Assembly (NCBI RefSeq): GCF_014274465.1
Contig: NZ_CP060394.1
Span: 1,674,001-1,738,000 of the forward strand
Reading direction: 5' to 3'
Length of the DNA stretch: 64,000 bases
From: Alloacidobacterium dinghuense
Lineage (GTDB): Bacteria; Acidobacteriota; Terriglobia; Terriglobales; Acidobacteriaceae
In this document: positions 27,348-36,719 of the stretch, piece by piece
How the letters are laid out: every line of letters starts with the position of its first letter
How positions within the stretch are numbered: the first letter of the stretch is position 1
Translations under genes and position numbers: made by a program
The notes under the pieces: generated by a model
Seen by the model: only the letters and a program-made list of their open reading frames with translations
Database searches by the model: none
Told to the model about the DNA's origin: nothing

Positions 27348-29999
27348 ATGCGCTGGCTTCAGAATCTCATGATGTCGTTCCAAATGCTTTTTCGGCGCGG
27401 TAAAGAAGGCGCGCGCCTGAACGATGAACTCCAGTTTCACCTCGAACAGCAGATCGCCGAAAACGTTGCGGCGGGCATGAGCGAAGAAGAAGCCCGCCAC
27501 GCTGCGATGCGCAGCTTCGGCAATCCAACCGCGTTGCGCGATGAAACGCGCGGCACCTGGAATTGGAGCTGGCTTGAATCGCTCTTTCGTGACGCGCGCA
27601 TCGCCTCTCGCACGCTGCTGCGGACGCCGAGTTTCGCGGTCGTTGCGACGCTGGTGATGGCCCTCGGCATCGGCGCGAATGTCGCTCTCTTCACCATTGT
27701 TCGCTCGGTCCTGCTCAAGCCGCTGCCGTTCAAAGATCCAAGCCAACTCCTCCGCTTGTATGAGCACAGTGCGTTCGGCGATTTCCCTTACAACCAGAGC
27801 GCGGGCGGCGTGTATGCCGAGTGGAAGAAGCAAAGCAAGAGCTTTTCTGACGTGGCGATTTTAGGTTATGCCGGCCACAACCTCTCCGGAAGCGGAGGCC
27901 AGCTTCCGGAAAATGTGCGCGCGGCAACCTTCTCCCACGATTTCCTCCCCACACTCGGAATCCAGCCGGCTATCGGCCGCAATTTTTCCGCGGCGGACGA
28001 TCAGCCGTCCGCGAATGCAACCGTAATTTTGAGCTGGGGATTGTGGAAACGCCGCTTCGGCGGTAACCCGGCAATTCTTGGCCAGACCATTCTGCTCACC
28101 GCCAAGCCGTATACGATCATCGGCGTGATGCCAGCCTGGTTTGCGCTGCCAAACCAGGCAGTGCAGTTATGGGCACCGCTCTACCACGAAGAAAAACCTC
28201 AGTTGATGCAGGCCATCGACGATCATGACTTCAGGGTCATTGGGCGTCTCAAGCCTGGAGTAACCCAGACGCAGGCCGTGACAGATCTCTCGTTGATTAC
28301 GCGCCGTATTCACGATGAGCATCGCGATCTGCCGTTTGTCAGCGACGGGGCGAATGCCAGGCCGCTTCTCGAATCGATCGTGGGTGACATGAAGAGGCCG
28401 CTCTACGTGCTTCTCGCTGCGACCGGGTGCGTTCTGCTGATTGCATGCCTCAATGTCGCCAATCTGCTTGTAGCTCGCTCGGCGGCGCGCCGCAAAGAGC
28501 TTGCCGTTCGAACGGCGCTGGGCGGCAGCAGACTGCGATTGCTGCGCGAACATCTGATGGAGAGCTTTCTGCTGTCAGCCGCTGGCGGCCTCATAGGTTG
28601 CGTGCTGGCGTATGCGGTATTGCAGTGGCTCATGAATGTCCGTCAGGACATGACTCGCGCCGAAGCCATTCACATGGATGGTGTTGTCGTTGCCTTCACC
28701 CTCGGAGTGATTGTTCTTTGCGCAATGTTTGCCGGATTGATCTCCGCAGCCTCCAGCAAGGGCGACCAGGTCCTTGCCGTACTCCAGGATTCCTCGCGCT
28801 CGCACAGCGCTGGATCTTCCCGCGCATCTCTGCGCAAGGTTCTGCTCTCGCTCGAACTGGGACTGACGGTGGTGCTCCTGATCGGAGCAGGGTTGTTGCT
28901 GAAGAGCTACGCGAAACTGCGCTCCGCGAATCTTGGCTGCATTACGCAGAACGTCTTAACGACGTACTTCGATCTGCCCGAAGCCCGTTATACGCAGATG
29001 ACACAGCGCGTCAATTTCTTTGAAACGCTGCTCTCGCGGGTCCGCAATCTCCCCGGCGTTCGGGCTGCAGGGCTCGTCTTTCCGGTAGTTCCCGGCGATG
29101 GGTACGGCGGCGATCACGGATTCACCATTGCCGAGCATCCGCCATTGCCACTGGGTAAAGGAACGTTCGCGATCCATCGGTGGGCTGACCCTGGATACTT
29201 CGCTGCGATTGGGATTCCTCTTTTGCGCGGCCGGACCTTTGATGAAAACCAGCTCCCCGGCCATGCGACCCAAGTGATGATCAGCGAGGCTTTCGCGCGA
29301 CAGTATTTTCCCGGCGAAGATCCTATTGGCAAGCATCTCAAGACTGATAGTGACAAACACGCATACGAGGTCATCGGAATAGTAGGCGACACGCGATTTG
29401 AAATCCCCGAACCGCCCCGGCCCATGATGTACTACGCCCTCTATGCCGCCGATGATATGAATGGCGCGGCACTGGTTGTGCGTTCCAATTACGATGTAAC
29501 CCAGCTTGCGCTGCCCATTCAGCGAATTGTCCAGGAACTGGATCGTGACTTGCCGCTGTCCGACATTCTCACGATGGATCAGGTCATCGGGCGCAACACA
29601 ATGGACGAAAGTTTCAACGCAGCCTTGCTGCTGGCGTTCGCTATGCTGTCCATGGTGCTTGCGGCAGTGGGCCTCTTCGGCGTGCTTTCCTACGTTGTCG
29701 CGCAGCGCACGACTGAAATCGGCATTCGCATGGCGCTTGGGGCGCAGCGCGAAGAGGTCATGCGTCTTATGCTGCGCGATGGGCTGCGTCCCGCGCTGGT
29801 TGGCCTGATTTTCGGATTGCTGGCGAGCGCTGGGGTAACTCGCCTGATCGCATCCATGCTGTACGGAACCAGCCCCTTCGATCCGGCGGTCTTTGTATTG
29901 GTAGCGTTGATGCTTCTGCTCGTTGCCGCAGCCGCTTGCGCATTGCCGGCGTGGCGTGCTTCCCACCTCGATCCAATGCAGGCGCTGCGCACAGAGTGA
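27348..29999 (+). CDS. ADOP-family ABC permease (second of a tandem pair)
   Basis: An 883-residue paralogue of the upstream permease, with the same layout and near-identical framing sequences (MRWLQNLMMSFQMLF at the start, SHLDPMQALRTE at the end). I chose ATG 27348 since AAGGAGGAG precedes it and it aligns with the start of the first copy. The frame is open further upstream inside that gene. Periplasmic domains are more diverged than the membrane parts, suggesting different ligands. It is the last gene of the padR operon, which ends facing the TfoX-like gene. Confidence 0.92.
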   Translation: MRWLQNLMMSFQMLFRRGKEGARLNDELQFHLEQQIAENVAAGMSEEEARHAAMRSFGNPTALRDETRGTWNWSWLESLFRDARIASRTLLRTPSFAVVATLVMALGIGANVALFTIVRSVLLKPLPFKDPSQLLRLYEHSAFGDFPYNQSAGGVYAEWKKQSKSFSDVAILGYAGHNLSGSGGQLPENVRAATFSHDFLPTLGIQPAIGRNFSAADDQPSANATVILSWGLWKRRFGGNPAILGQTILLTAKPYTIIGVMPAWFALPNQAVQLWAPLYHEEKPQLMQAIDDHDFRVIGRLKPGVTQTQAVTDLSLITRRIHDEHRDLPFVSDGANARPLLESIVGDMKRPLYVLLAATGCVLLIACLNVANLLVARSAARRKELAVRTALGGSRLRLLREHLMESFLLSAAGGLIGCVLAYAVLQWLMNVRQDMTRAEAIHMDGVVVAFTLGVIVLCAMFAGLISAASSKGDQVLAVLQDSSRSHSAGSSRASLRKVLLSLELGLTVVLLIGAGLLLKSYAKLRSANLGCITQNVLTTYFDLPEARYTQMTQRVNFFETLLSRVRNLPGVRAAGLVFPVVPGDGYGGDHGFTIAEHPPLPLGKGTFAIHRWADPGYFAAIGIPLLRGRTFDENQLPGHATQVMISEAFARQYFPGEDPIGKHLKTDSDKHAYEVIGIVGDTRFEIPEPPRPMMYYALYAADDMNGAALVVRSNYDVTQLALPIQRIVQELDRDLPLSDILTMDQVIGRNTMDESFNAALLLAFAMLSMVLAAVGLFGVLSYVVAQRTTEIGIRMALGAQREEVMRLMLRDGLRPALVGLIFGLLASAGVTRLIASMLYGTSPFDPAVFVLVALMLLLVAAAACALPAWRASHLDPMQALRTE

Positions 30000-30014
30000 G
30001 CGGCTGGGGCACGC

Positions 30015-30395
30015 TCACTTCGCCGTCCTCTTTCTCTGGAGCTTCTTCGCCATTCGATAGGCTTGATCCAGAACCTGCAGGGCATCCGTGATCGTAGCCT
30101 CGCCTTCTACATCGAAGAGTCTCCACTTCTTGCCTTCTCGCATGGATTGATCTTCGTTCGCAAGCTTGTAAGCAAGCGAATTCGGACGATCCATGGTGCG
30201 CTTGTCCGGCAGTAGCGCAAAGACTACGCCTTCCCGATAAAACGCACGCATGCCGAACATCGGCCGCTCTGTTACCTCGGGCCATCGCAGCATCTCATCG
30301 CCAATGAGCGCAGAGACACGGCGCATCTCTTCCGAGACGCGGGCAAACTTGGGGCGTGACATCTGTCGGGAATTGGGCCGTGGTTTCATAAGCAA
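30015..30395 (-). CDS. TfoX/Sxy N-terminal-like protein
   Basis: A 126-residue protein if it starts at 30395, or 115 residues from the ATG at 30362 (MSRPKFARV). The later start is likely because 30395 lies inside the glnA terminator. The core RPMFGMRAFYREGVVFALL resembles the TfoX N-terminal domain signature (M-F-G-x-x-x-x-Y-R-x-G-x-x-F-A). The C-terminal TfoX domain is absent. Stand-alone N-terminal homologues have no firm function. It is convergent with the ADOP operon. Confidence 0.5.
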   Translation of the reverse strand: MLMKPRPNSRQMSRPKFARVSEEMRRVSALIGDEMLRWPEVTERPMFGMRAFYREGVVFALLPDKRTMDRPNSLAYKLANEDQSMREGKKWRLFDVEGEATITDALQVLDQAYRMAKKLQRKRTAK

Positions 30396-30421
30396 AATCG
30401 CCCCGGCCGAAGCCAGGGCGA
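30394..30421 (-). terminator. terminator of the glutamine synthetase gene
   Basis: On the minus strand a 10-bp stem (TCGCCCTGGC/GCCGGGGCGA, one G-T pair) with a TTCG tetraloop is followed by TTTT. It lies about 25 bp past the glnA stop. Confidence 0.88.
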
Positions 30422-30444
30422 CGCAATCAACAACACAGTCTCTC

Positions 30445-31875
30445 TTAGAACTGGTTCCAGAGGAACTGGTTATAAACCTCGTGGTGGAATTGGACTTCCT
30501 GCGCCTTCACAAATGTTCCCAGCAGGCGCGGGCAGCGATCAGCCGACGCTTCCTTCAAGTCTGCGTAGCGAGCCTTCACATCTTCGCCCAGCAGCTTCGT
30601 CGTCCACGTGGCGTTGCGGAAGTTCTCAATCGCCGTGTAGATGTTGTCCGGCAGGTAGCGCTGTGCCTGACGCAGGTTCTCGATCTTCGCCGTGTCACCC
30701 TCGAGACCCGTCTTGAAGATGGAGTAGAGCACCAGATACGGATTCGCGTCCGGAGCCACCGCACGCACCTCAACTCGCATGCTCTTCTCGTTGCCGATCG
30801 GGATGCGCACCATCGAGCCGCGATCCGTTGCCGAGGCCTTTAGCTGGTTAGGAGCCTCAAAGTGCGGGTCGAGTCGCCGGTATGCATTCACACTAGAATT
30901 CATCACCAGGCAGAAGTCATTGCCGTGCGTCAGAATGCGGTCCGTGAACTCCCATCCCAGCTTCGAGAGCATTTCCTCGCCCTTCGGATCCCAGAACAGG
31001 TTCTTGCCTTCCTTGCTGATGGAGACATTCGTATGCATGCCGCTTCCGTTCACGCCGACCACCGGCTTTGGCAGGAACGAGGCCGTCATGCCCAACTTGG
31101 TCGCCACCTGGCGGCAGACCAGCTTGTAGAGCTGGATCTGGTCCGCGGCTCCAATCACTTCGCCGTAGCCGTAGTTAATCTCAAACTGCGAAGGCGCTAC
31201 TTCCGGATGGTCCTTTTCGTTCTGGAAGCCCATCGCGCGCAACACTTCGGCGGTCGTGTCAATAAAGGAGCGTAGTGGGTCTCCGGGCAGCGAGTGATAG
31301 TAGCCGCCAGTGTTCACGTATTCAAACCTGCGGGTGTCCGGGAAGCGCCTCTCCGCGTCCATTCCCGCAAAGATGAAGCCTTCGATCTCGTTGGCGGCGT
31401 TCATCGTGTATCCGTGTTTGCTGTAAAGCTGATCGGCAAAACCTTTCAAAATGCCGCGGATGTCCGCCGCATAAGGTGTGCCGCTCTTGTCGATGACGTC
31501 GCCAAACACCAGCACCTTGCCGGGGCCAAAGATATCCGCCGGTCCCCAGTAAAACGATCCCCAGTCAATGCCGAGGCGAAGGTCGCTCTCGCGCTGTGCG
31601 GTAAATCCGCGAATCGACGAGCCATCGAACGTAAGGTTGTCGTAGCTCTTGATCAGGAACTTCTTGTCATAGTCCAGCATGTGCAGGCGGCCTTCAAGGT
31701 CGCTGAACAGTACGGTGACCGCCTTGATCTCCTTGGTGTCGGTCAGGTATTTCAGGCGTTCTTCCTGAATCTTGTCAGGGGCGACACGCTTCATCCGCTG
31801 TTCTTTTGCACTCAGGTTTTTTTCTTCCAGCTCTGCATATGAGAGCGACAGGAAACTACGAAGTTCGTTGGACAT
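30445..31875 (-). CDS. glnA: glutamine synthetase, type I-like
   Basis: A 476-residue glutamine synthetase (glutamate + NH3 + ATP to glutamine). It has the beta-grasp N domain with FDGSSIRGF (about residues 81-89), the catalytic NEIEGFIF, the NGSGMHTNVS segment and the ATP/glutamate-binding DRGSMVRIPIGNEKSMRVEVR (residues named only in part). The NLYDLP-type adenylylation loop of classical GSI-beta enzymes is not seen; the region reads LPDNIYTAIENF. A ribosome site AGGAG is at 31879-31883 on the minus strand. A single-gene unit with its own terminator. Confidence 0.93.
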   Translation of the reverse strand: MSNELRSFLSLSYAELEEKNLSAKEQRMKRVAPDKIQEERLKYLTDTKEIKAVTVLFSDLEGRLHMLDYDKKFLIKSYDNLTFDGSSIRGFTAQRESDLRLGIDWGSFYWGPADIFGPGKVLVFGDVIDKSGTPYAADIRGILKGFADQLYSKHGYTMNAANEIEGFIFAGMDAERRFPDTRRFEYVNTGGYYHSLPGDPLRSFIDTTAEVLRAMGFQNEKDHPEVAPSQFEINYGYGEVIGAADQIQLYKLVCRQVATKLGMTASFLPKPVVGVNGSGMHTNVSISKEGKNLFWDPKGEEMLSKLGWEFTDRILTHGNDFCLVMNSSVNAYRRLDPHFEAPNQLKASATDRGSMVRIPIGNEKSMRVEVRAVAPDANPYLVLYSIFKTGLEGDTAKIENLRQAQRYLPDNIYTAIENFRNATWTTKLLGEDVKARYADLKEASADRCPRLLGTFVKAQEVQFHHEVYNQFLWNQF

Positions 31876-32056
31876 GCATCTCCTCTGGATGGGTTTAGTG
31901 AAAGCCCACCGTGGCTCCGCCCGTCAGCATAAGACAGGCAAGCTCGACCTGGCTCGTTTTTCTCTCTAAACAGGTTATCGTGACAGTATAAGGAAGTCTC
32001 CGTTATCAGAAAAAGTAATTCTGTAAATAGAAATTCATTATGGGGAGCTCGAGTCG

Positions 32057-32791
32057 ATGCCAGCCTACGATAACGCTACCTACGGCAACCGCATCGCCAG
32101 CATATACGACGACTTTATCCAGATTTCGCTGGAGCAAACGCAAGCTGCTGTGGAAGCCCTGGCGGCGATGGCGAAAGACGGTCCCGTGCTTGAGTTGGGA
32201 ATCGGAACCGGTCGAATTGCCCTGCCACTCAGCGACAAGGGCCTCGCCGTCCACGGCATCGATGCATCTACGCAGATGATCGACGAATTGCGCAAGAAAC
32301 CCCGCGGCAACGCAATTCCAGTAACCATGGGAGACTTCTCAGAAGTAGCCGTCGAAGGCAGGTTCGGGCTGATTTATGTCGTCTTCAATACCTTCTTCTC
32401 ATTACTCACGCAGGAAGACCAGGTGCGGTGTTTCGCCAATGTCGCCAAACACCTTCTGCCCGACGGAGTCTTTGTCATCGAGGCCTTCGTTCCTGATCCG
32501 CCCCGCTTCATTGGCAACCAAAATGTTGTCGCTTCCAAAGTAGACGTAGATGAAGTTCGACTGGATGTAACACGCTACGATCCGCTGCAGCAACTCCTGA
32601 AGGCCCAACATCTCGTCATCGCAAACGGAACGATCCAGACCTATCCCATTCAGCTTCGCTACGCGTGGCCGAGCGAGCTTGACCTCATGGCGCGACTCGC
32701 AGGTCTCAAACTCAAGGAACGTTGGAGCAACTGGCAGCGCTCGCCCTTTACATCAGGAGCCACCTCGCACATCTCGATCTACCACGCATGA
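32057..32791 (+). CDS. class I SAM-dependent methyltransferase
   Basis: A 244-residue Rossmann-fold methyltransferase. The SAM-binding motif I is VLELGIGTGRIALPL (about residues 44-58), the acidic loop is VHGIDAS (about 65-71) and motif IV is LIYVVFNTFF. The substrate is unknown. Opening MPAYDNATYGNRIASIYDD is common among small-molecule methyltransferases of this group. A weak GGGGAGC lies about 12 bp before the ATG. It stands between the divergent glnA and a small NTF2-like gene. Confidence 0.85.
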   Translation: MPAYDNATYGNRIASIYDDFIQISLEQTQAAVEALAAMAKDGPVLELGIGTGRIALPLSDKGLAVHGIDASTQMIDELRKKPRGNAIPVTMGDFSEVAVEGRFGLIYVVFNTFFSLLTQEDQVRCFANVAKHLLPDGVFVIEAFVPDPPRFIGNQNVVASKVDVDEVRLDVTRYDPLQQLLKAQHLVIANGTIQTYPIQLRYAWPSELDLMARLAGLKLKERWSNWQRSPFTSGATSHISIYHA

Positions 32792-32883
32792 AGCGTGAGA
32801 TATTTTCATCGGAAATGTTCAGCGATGTCGTATCGTGAGTAGTCGTCAAAAGGCCCCTTTACCTGACTACATCGAGGTGATCT

Positions 32884-33267
32884 ATGAGCGTTTCCCAAAC
32901 TGTGCAATCTGCTATGCAGCAGACCAATGATCTATTCTGTTCGGCGGTTGTAAAGAATCGACAGATCGATGTTCTCGACAACATCTACACCGCGAATGCG
33001 CGCATCCTTCCACCCGGCACCGACCTCATTGAGGGCCGCGCTCAAATCAAGAACTTCTGGGAGCAGGCGATCGCGGCTCTCGCGGTGACCGATGCCACAC
33101 TTGCCACTGTGGATGCCGAAACAGCGGGCGACAGCGTCATTGAGATTGGCCGCGCCGATCTCACGCTGGAGGGCGGGCAGAAGGTGGCCGTCAAGTACGT
33201 CGTCCATTGGAAACAGGAAGACGGCAGGTGGAAGTGGAACACGGACATCTGGAACATGAACCAGTGA
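32884..33267 (+). CDS. NTF2-like (SnoaL/DUF4440) protein
   Basis: A 127-residue protein with the cone-shaped NTF2-like pattern: an N-terminal helix, IYTANARILPPGTDLIEG, a helix with FWEQAI, and a final strand pair ending WKQEDGRWKWNTDIWNMNQ. Such proteins bind small hydrophobic ligands or act as isomerases or cyclases. No catalytic assignment is possible here. The start has a GAGGTG sequence 8 bp upstream. Confidence 0.75.
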   Translation: MSVSQTVQSAMQQTNDLFCSAVVKNRQIDVLDNIYTANARILPPGTDLIEGRAQIKNFWEQAIAALAVTDATLATVDAETAGDSVIEIGRADLTLEGGQKVAVKYVVHWKQEDGRWKWNTDIWNMNQ

Positions 33268-33300
33268 CGTCGCGGCTAAGACGCATGAGACAATGCCGCT

Positions 33301-34227
33301 GTGCCTGCAGCCCTGGAGTTTCAAAGCACAAGCAAGCATTTCGGCGCGCATGCGGCTCTCGATAGCCTCTCCTTGACGCTCGAACGCGGCGAAATCCTCG
33401 GCTTTCTGGGTCCAAACGGCGCAGGGAAAACAACAGCCATCCATCTCGCTCTCGGATTCCTAAGGCCGACAGAAGGCGGCGGGGTGATTCTCGGCAGACC
33501 ATTCGGAGACACAGCCACGCGCGCGAGAATCGGCTTTCTACCGGATTCTCCTTCTTTCTTCGCAGGATCCGCAAATGCCGCTGTCGAACTCGCCGGTCGC
33601 CTGAACAACACGCGCAATCCGCGACTGCGCGAGCGAAGCAGGGAACTCCTTTCGCAGCTCAACCTCGCCTCCGCGGGGAAAGACGCGCGCCGTTTCTCGC
33701 GCGGCTTGCAGCAAAGGCTGGGAATGGCGCAGGCCTTGGTCAACGATCCGGACCTGCTCATCCTCGACGAGCCGACTTCAGCGCTCGATCCTCCCGGGGT
33801 GCTCGAAGTGCGGGAGCTTCTGAAAGCAGCCCGCAGCGAAGGGAAGAGTATTTTCTTCAGTTCGCATCAGCTCTCAGAAGTGGAGCAGGTTTGCGACCGC
33901 ATCGCCTTTCTCGATCATGGCAGATTGCTGCGTCACGGACCTCTAGCCAGTTTTCTCGAAGACAGCGGCCGCATGGAAGTAGTGATCCAAGGGCTACCCG
34001 CGGATGCTGAGGCCATGTTGCAGTACCAGCAATTCCACAGCGGATCTTCGGAAGCTGGACAGCATTTCGTAATTCCCGCACACATGCAGCGGGAATTCAT
34101 CGAGCAAATCTGGGCGGCCGGCGGAACCCTCAAGAGCGTCACCCCACTGCGCCGTACACTTGAAGAGCTTTTCATTGCCTGGTCTGAAGACGCGTCTGAA
34201 AATGCCTCGAGGAAGCCGGAAGCATGA
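33301..34227 (+). CDS. ABC transporter ATP-binding protein
   Basis: A 308-residue ATPase. Walker A is GPNGAGKTT (about 37-45), the signature is FSRGLQQRL (about 131-139), Walker B is LLILDEPTSALDP (about 151-163), followed by the switch His in SSHQLSEVE. The C-terminal 80 residues are the regulatory extension common in ABC-2 type exporters. It starts with GTG and its stop overlaps the permease start (ATGA). The pair is probably an exporter or membrane-remodelling system of unknown substrate. Confidence 0.9.
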   Translation: MPAALEFQSTSKHFGAHAALDSLSLTLERGEILGFLGPNGAGKTTAIHLALGFLRPTEGGGVILGRPFGDTATRARIGFLPDSPSFFAGSANAAVELAGRLNNTRNPRLRERSRELLSQLNLASAGKDARRFSRGLQQRLGMAQALVNDPDLLILDEPTSALDPPGVLEVRELLKAARSEGKSIFFSSHQLSEVEQVCDRIAFLDHGRLLRHGPLASFLEDSGRMEVVIQGLPADAEAMLQYQQFHSGSSEAGQHFVIPAHMQREFIEQIWAAGGTLKSVTPLRRTLEELFIAWSEDASENASRKPEA

Positions 34228-34919
34228 TCAAAGCGTGGCTCGTCGCGCAGCGTCTGCTCTGGCAGAATCGCTGGCTCTTTCTCATGCTGATGCTCTGGCC
34301 ATACATCATGGCCGCGATCCTCTGCGTTGGTGGCCAGCCCGATCCCGACGACGTGCTCTGGATGCTGCATCAGGAATGCTTCGCCGGACTGGCGCTCGTC
34401 GCCGTCACGGCGAGCACGCTTCTCGGCAACGAGCAACGATCAAGGCGAATCGTGATGGTGCTGTCGCGATCCGTGAGCAGGCCTCAATATCTCCTCTCTC
34501 TGCTGATCGCAACCTGGCTGCCGCTGCTGCTCTACGTCAGCGGATTCGTCCTGAGCGGAATCTTCATGGCCAACCTTCTCGGCAGACCCTGTCGAGGCGT
34601 TGTGGTGATGGCAGGAGCGCAGTTGGTGCTGGGAGTCTGGGCAGGAGCCCTGAGTATCTTCTGGTCGATCCTCGTGCCCCAGATTGTCGCCTCCATCGTC
34701 TCCATGGCCTGCGTCGGTCTGGCGGTTTTCGTAGGCCAGACGGGAATGATCGGCCCCGCCAGACTGCTGCTGGCCTTGTTTCAAACATCCATCTCAGGCA
34801 AGAACATCCCGTCGAACATTGGATTGGACGCTATCTTGACTTTAGGTGCAGGAGCAGTCTGGTTCGCGATTGCATCATGGCTCTTCAGTCGCCGCGACTT
34901 GAACCTGCTGGCGGACTAG
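34224..34919 (+). CDS. ABC-2-type transporter permease
   Basis: A 231-residue membrane protein with six hydrophobic segments (about 18-33, 52-68, 90-112, 127-148, 153-170 and 203-221). It has no signal peptide and overlaps the ATPase gene by four bases, so the two are made together. The amphipathic start (IKAWLVAQRLLWQNRWLF) resembles ABC-2 exporter subunits. No substrate can be named. Confidence 0.78.
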   Translation: MIKAWLVAQRLLWQNRWLFLMLMLWPYIMAAILCVGGQPDPDDVLWMLHQECFAGLALVAVTASTLLGNEQRSRRIVMVLSRSVSRPQYLLSLLIATWLPLLLYVSGFVLSGIFMANLLGRPCRGVVVMAGAQLVLGVWAGALSIFWSILVPQIVASIVSMACVGLAVFVGQTGMIGPARLLLALFQTSISGKNIPSNIGLDAILTLGAGAVWFAIASWLFSRRDLNLLAD

Positions 34920-35091
34920 AACAGAATCCCGAGGTCAGCGACATCGCATCGTTTAACGCATGCGCTCCGCAGATTACGAAACGAAACGCGTTTACCATTG
35001 TTGACACAATCGATTGATCGACATAGCATCCGGGCTATCTCCTCGGGCTTGGAAGCAATTCATCCCTAAGTGGTAGCAGAGGAGGTTTTTT

Positions 35092-36609
35092 GTGCAATCT
35101 GAGCCCGCCCCTTTCGTCTTGTCTCATCTCTTGCGCGTCTCGATCGCTTTGTGGCTCGGCGGCGCGTTCGGAGTTTTTTCCTTCGCCGGTGCCAAAGGGC
35201 TCGGAGCACCGATCTGGCTTGCCATTTTTGTTGCTGTTGGCGTCGTGGCAACCGTCGCATGGGCGTGCTGGAAGTGCCCGGTTATTTCGCTGGACAAGAA
35301 CGCGGCGTCCTCTGCATTGACCATCCTGTTTCTGCTTGCAGCGATTGCGTCGCTCGTCCATTTGGTGCGGCTGTGTGTCTTTATCGTTAACCCGGCAGCA
35401 GTAGGCTACGCCCTTGGCCCGCATCGCGGTGTGGGACTCCCGCCCAGCCATTTGTGCATGACGGCTTACTTCGTGGCTGCTCAATCAACAGCGACGGTGC
35501 CCAATATCTATGACGAATACAAGCTGTATTCACTTCCGACGCAAAATCCAGATGCTCCGCGGAAGGCACGCACCATCGGACAATTCGACATCGATGCCTA
35601 CGAGTATCCGCCGCCATTTCTACTATTGCCTCGAACACTCGCGCTGGTGGCGCCGCAATTTCTGAGCTTTCGCATGCTTTGGTTCGCGCTCTATGGTTCG
35701 CTCGTGCTTATCGGACTCCTGGCAGTGACGCGAATCTTCGATCCAGTCGTCGGAACGCGCGTGCTGCTGCTCTCGCCACTGGTGCTAGGCGCTGAGGTCA
35801 CGATCGGCACGCTGCAGGTTGAAAATCTGCAGGCTGCCGTGATTGCACTCGCCATGCTTGCCATGGTGTTTTTTATGCGGGGTAGATACGCGGCTGGCGG
35901 TGCTCTGTTGGCATTCGCAACTGTCAGCAAGTTGTTCCCAGCTATGTTGATTGTTTATCTGGTCGTGCGGCGTGAGTGGCGTGCAGTTGCGTGGACGGTT
36001 GGCGCGTGCGCTGCACTGGTGGGAATTTCCCTGCTGGACACAGGCAGCGCACCGTATCACGCGTTTATTCACCAACTGCCGAAATTGTTAAGCGGTGAGG
36101 CGTTCCCGGTTTTCCGCCGCCCCGGCGCGATCGCAACAAATTTATCCGTCCCCGGCTTGTTCTTCAAGCTGAAGTTATTTGGCCTGCCCAATGGATCGTT
36201 CGCGCTGATGAAGATCGTCGGTTCGATTTATACACTGATCGTTCTTGCCGCCACGGTGGTTATCGGGATGAGAAAGCTAAGCCGCAATGAGCAACCATTG
36301 ATATGGCTGACGATCCTGATCCTGGCTTCGCTACGCAGTCCGTTCCTTCCATCCTACGGGCTCTTTCCTGTGTTGTGGCTCCTGATTTTGCTGACGGCGA
36401 CAGTAGTGCCTGCAGCTCGCGCGCTTGGTTTGATGTTGGTTGCCTGGGCAGCATTGAACAAAGCGGTGCCAGTCTTTACTGCGGATCCAAGGATCATTGC
36501 GGCGATGGCGTTCGTGTCGCAGGCAATCATCGTTGTGTTGCTTGTCGTGGTATGGAGACGGAGTAAGGAATCACCTGTCGGCATGCAGGCAGAGTCTTCT
36601 TTTCCTTAA
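35092..36609 (+). CDS. GT87/DUF2029-type membrane glycosyltransferase
   Basis: A 505-residue polytopic protein with about 11 hydrophobic segments. It has the GT87/DUF2029 layout: an early periplasmic loop with acidic and aromatic residues (YEYPPPFLLLPRTL), a central VENLQAAVIALAMLA segment and SKLFPAMLIVYLVVRREW. Family members use polyprenyl-phosphate-mannose to transfer sugars at the outer face of the inner membrane. I chose GTG 35092, since GGAGG lies 8 bp upstream. The cluster around it gives no acceptor clue. Confidence 0.78.
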   Translation: MQSEPAPFVLSHLLRVSIALWLGGAFGVFSFAGAKGLGAPIWLAIFVAVGVVATVAWACWKCPVISLDKNAASSALTILFLLAAIASLVHLVRLCVFIVNPAAVGYALGPHRGVGLPPSHLCMTAYFVAAQSTATVPNIYDEYKLYSLPTQNPDAPRKARTIGQFDIDAYEYPPPFLLLPRTLALVAPQFLSFRMLWFALYGSLVLIGLLAVTRIFDPVVGTRVLLLSPLVLGAEVTIGTLQVENLQAAVIALAMLAMVFFMRGRYAAGGALLAFATVSKLFPAMLIVYLVVRREWRAVAWTVGACAALVGISLLDTGSAPYHAFIHQLPKLLSGEAFPVFRRPGAIATNLSVPGLFFKLKLFGLPNGSFALMKIVGSIYTLIVLAATVVIGMRKLSRNEQPLIWLTILILASLRSPFLPSYGLFPVLWLLILLTATVVPAARALGLMLVAWAALNKAVPVFTADPRIIAAMAFVSQAIIVVLLVVVWRRSKESPVGMQAESSFP

Positions 36610-36719
36610 TGAGGAGGCACGGCATTTCTCAGTGCAGTACTATTCTTGTGCGACATGTAGTGAGTTCCAGATGCTGTTCCCGAGAGGAATCGGATGAAGA
36701 CCTTCCTGCGTCACATCGC

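Noticed and set aside
28956-29966. 336-codon antisense frame inside the second ADOP permease
   Set aside because: The sense frame is a clear permease. The antisense product is Gln/His/Arg-rich low-quality sequence.
31294-31842. 182-codon plus-strand frame over glutamine synthetase
   Set aside because: Complementary to well conserved glnA codons, with no start site or motif.
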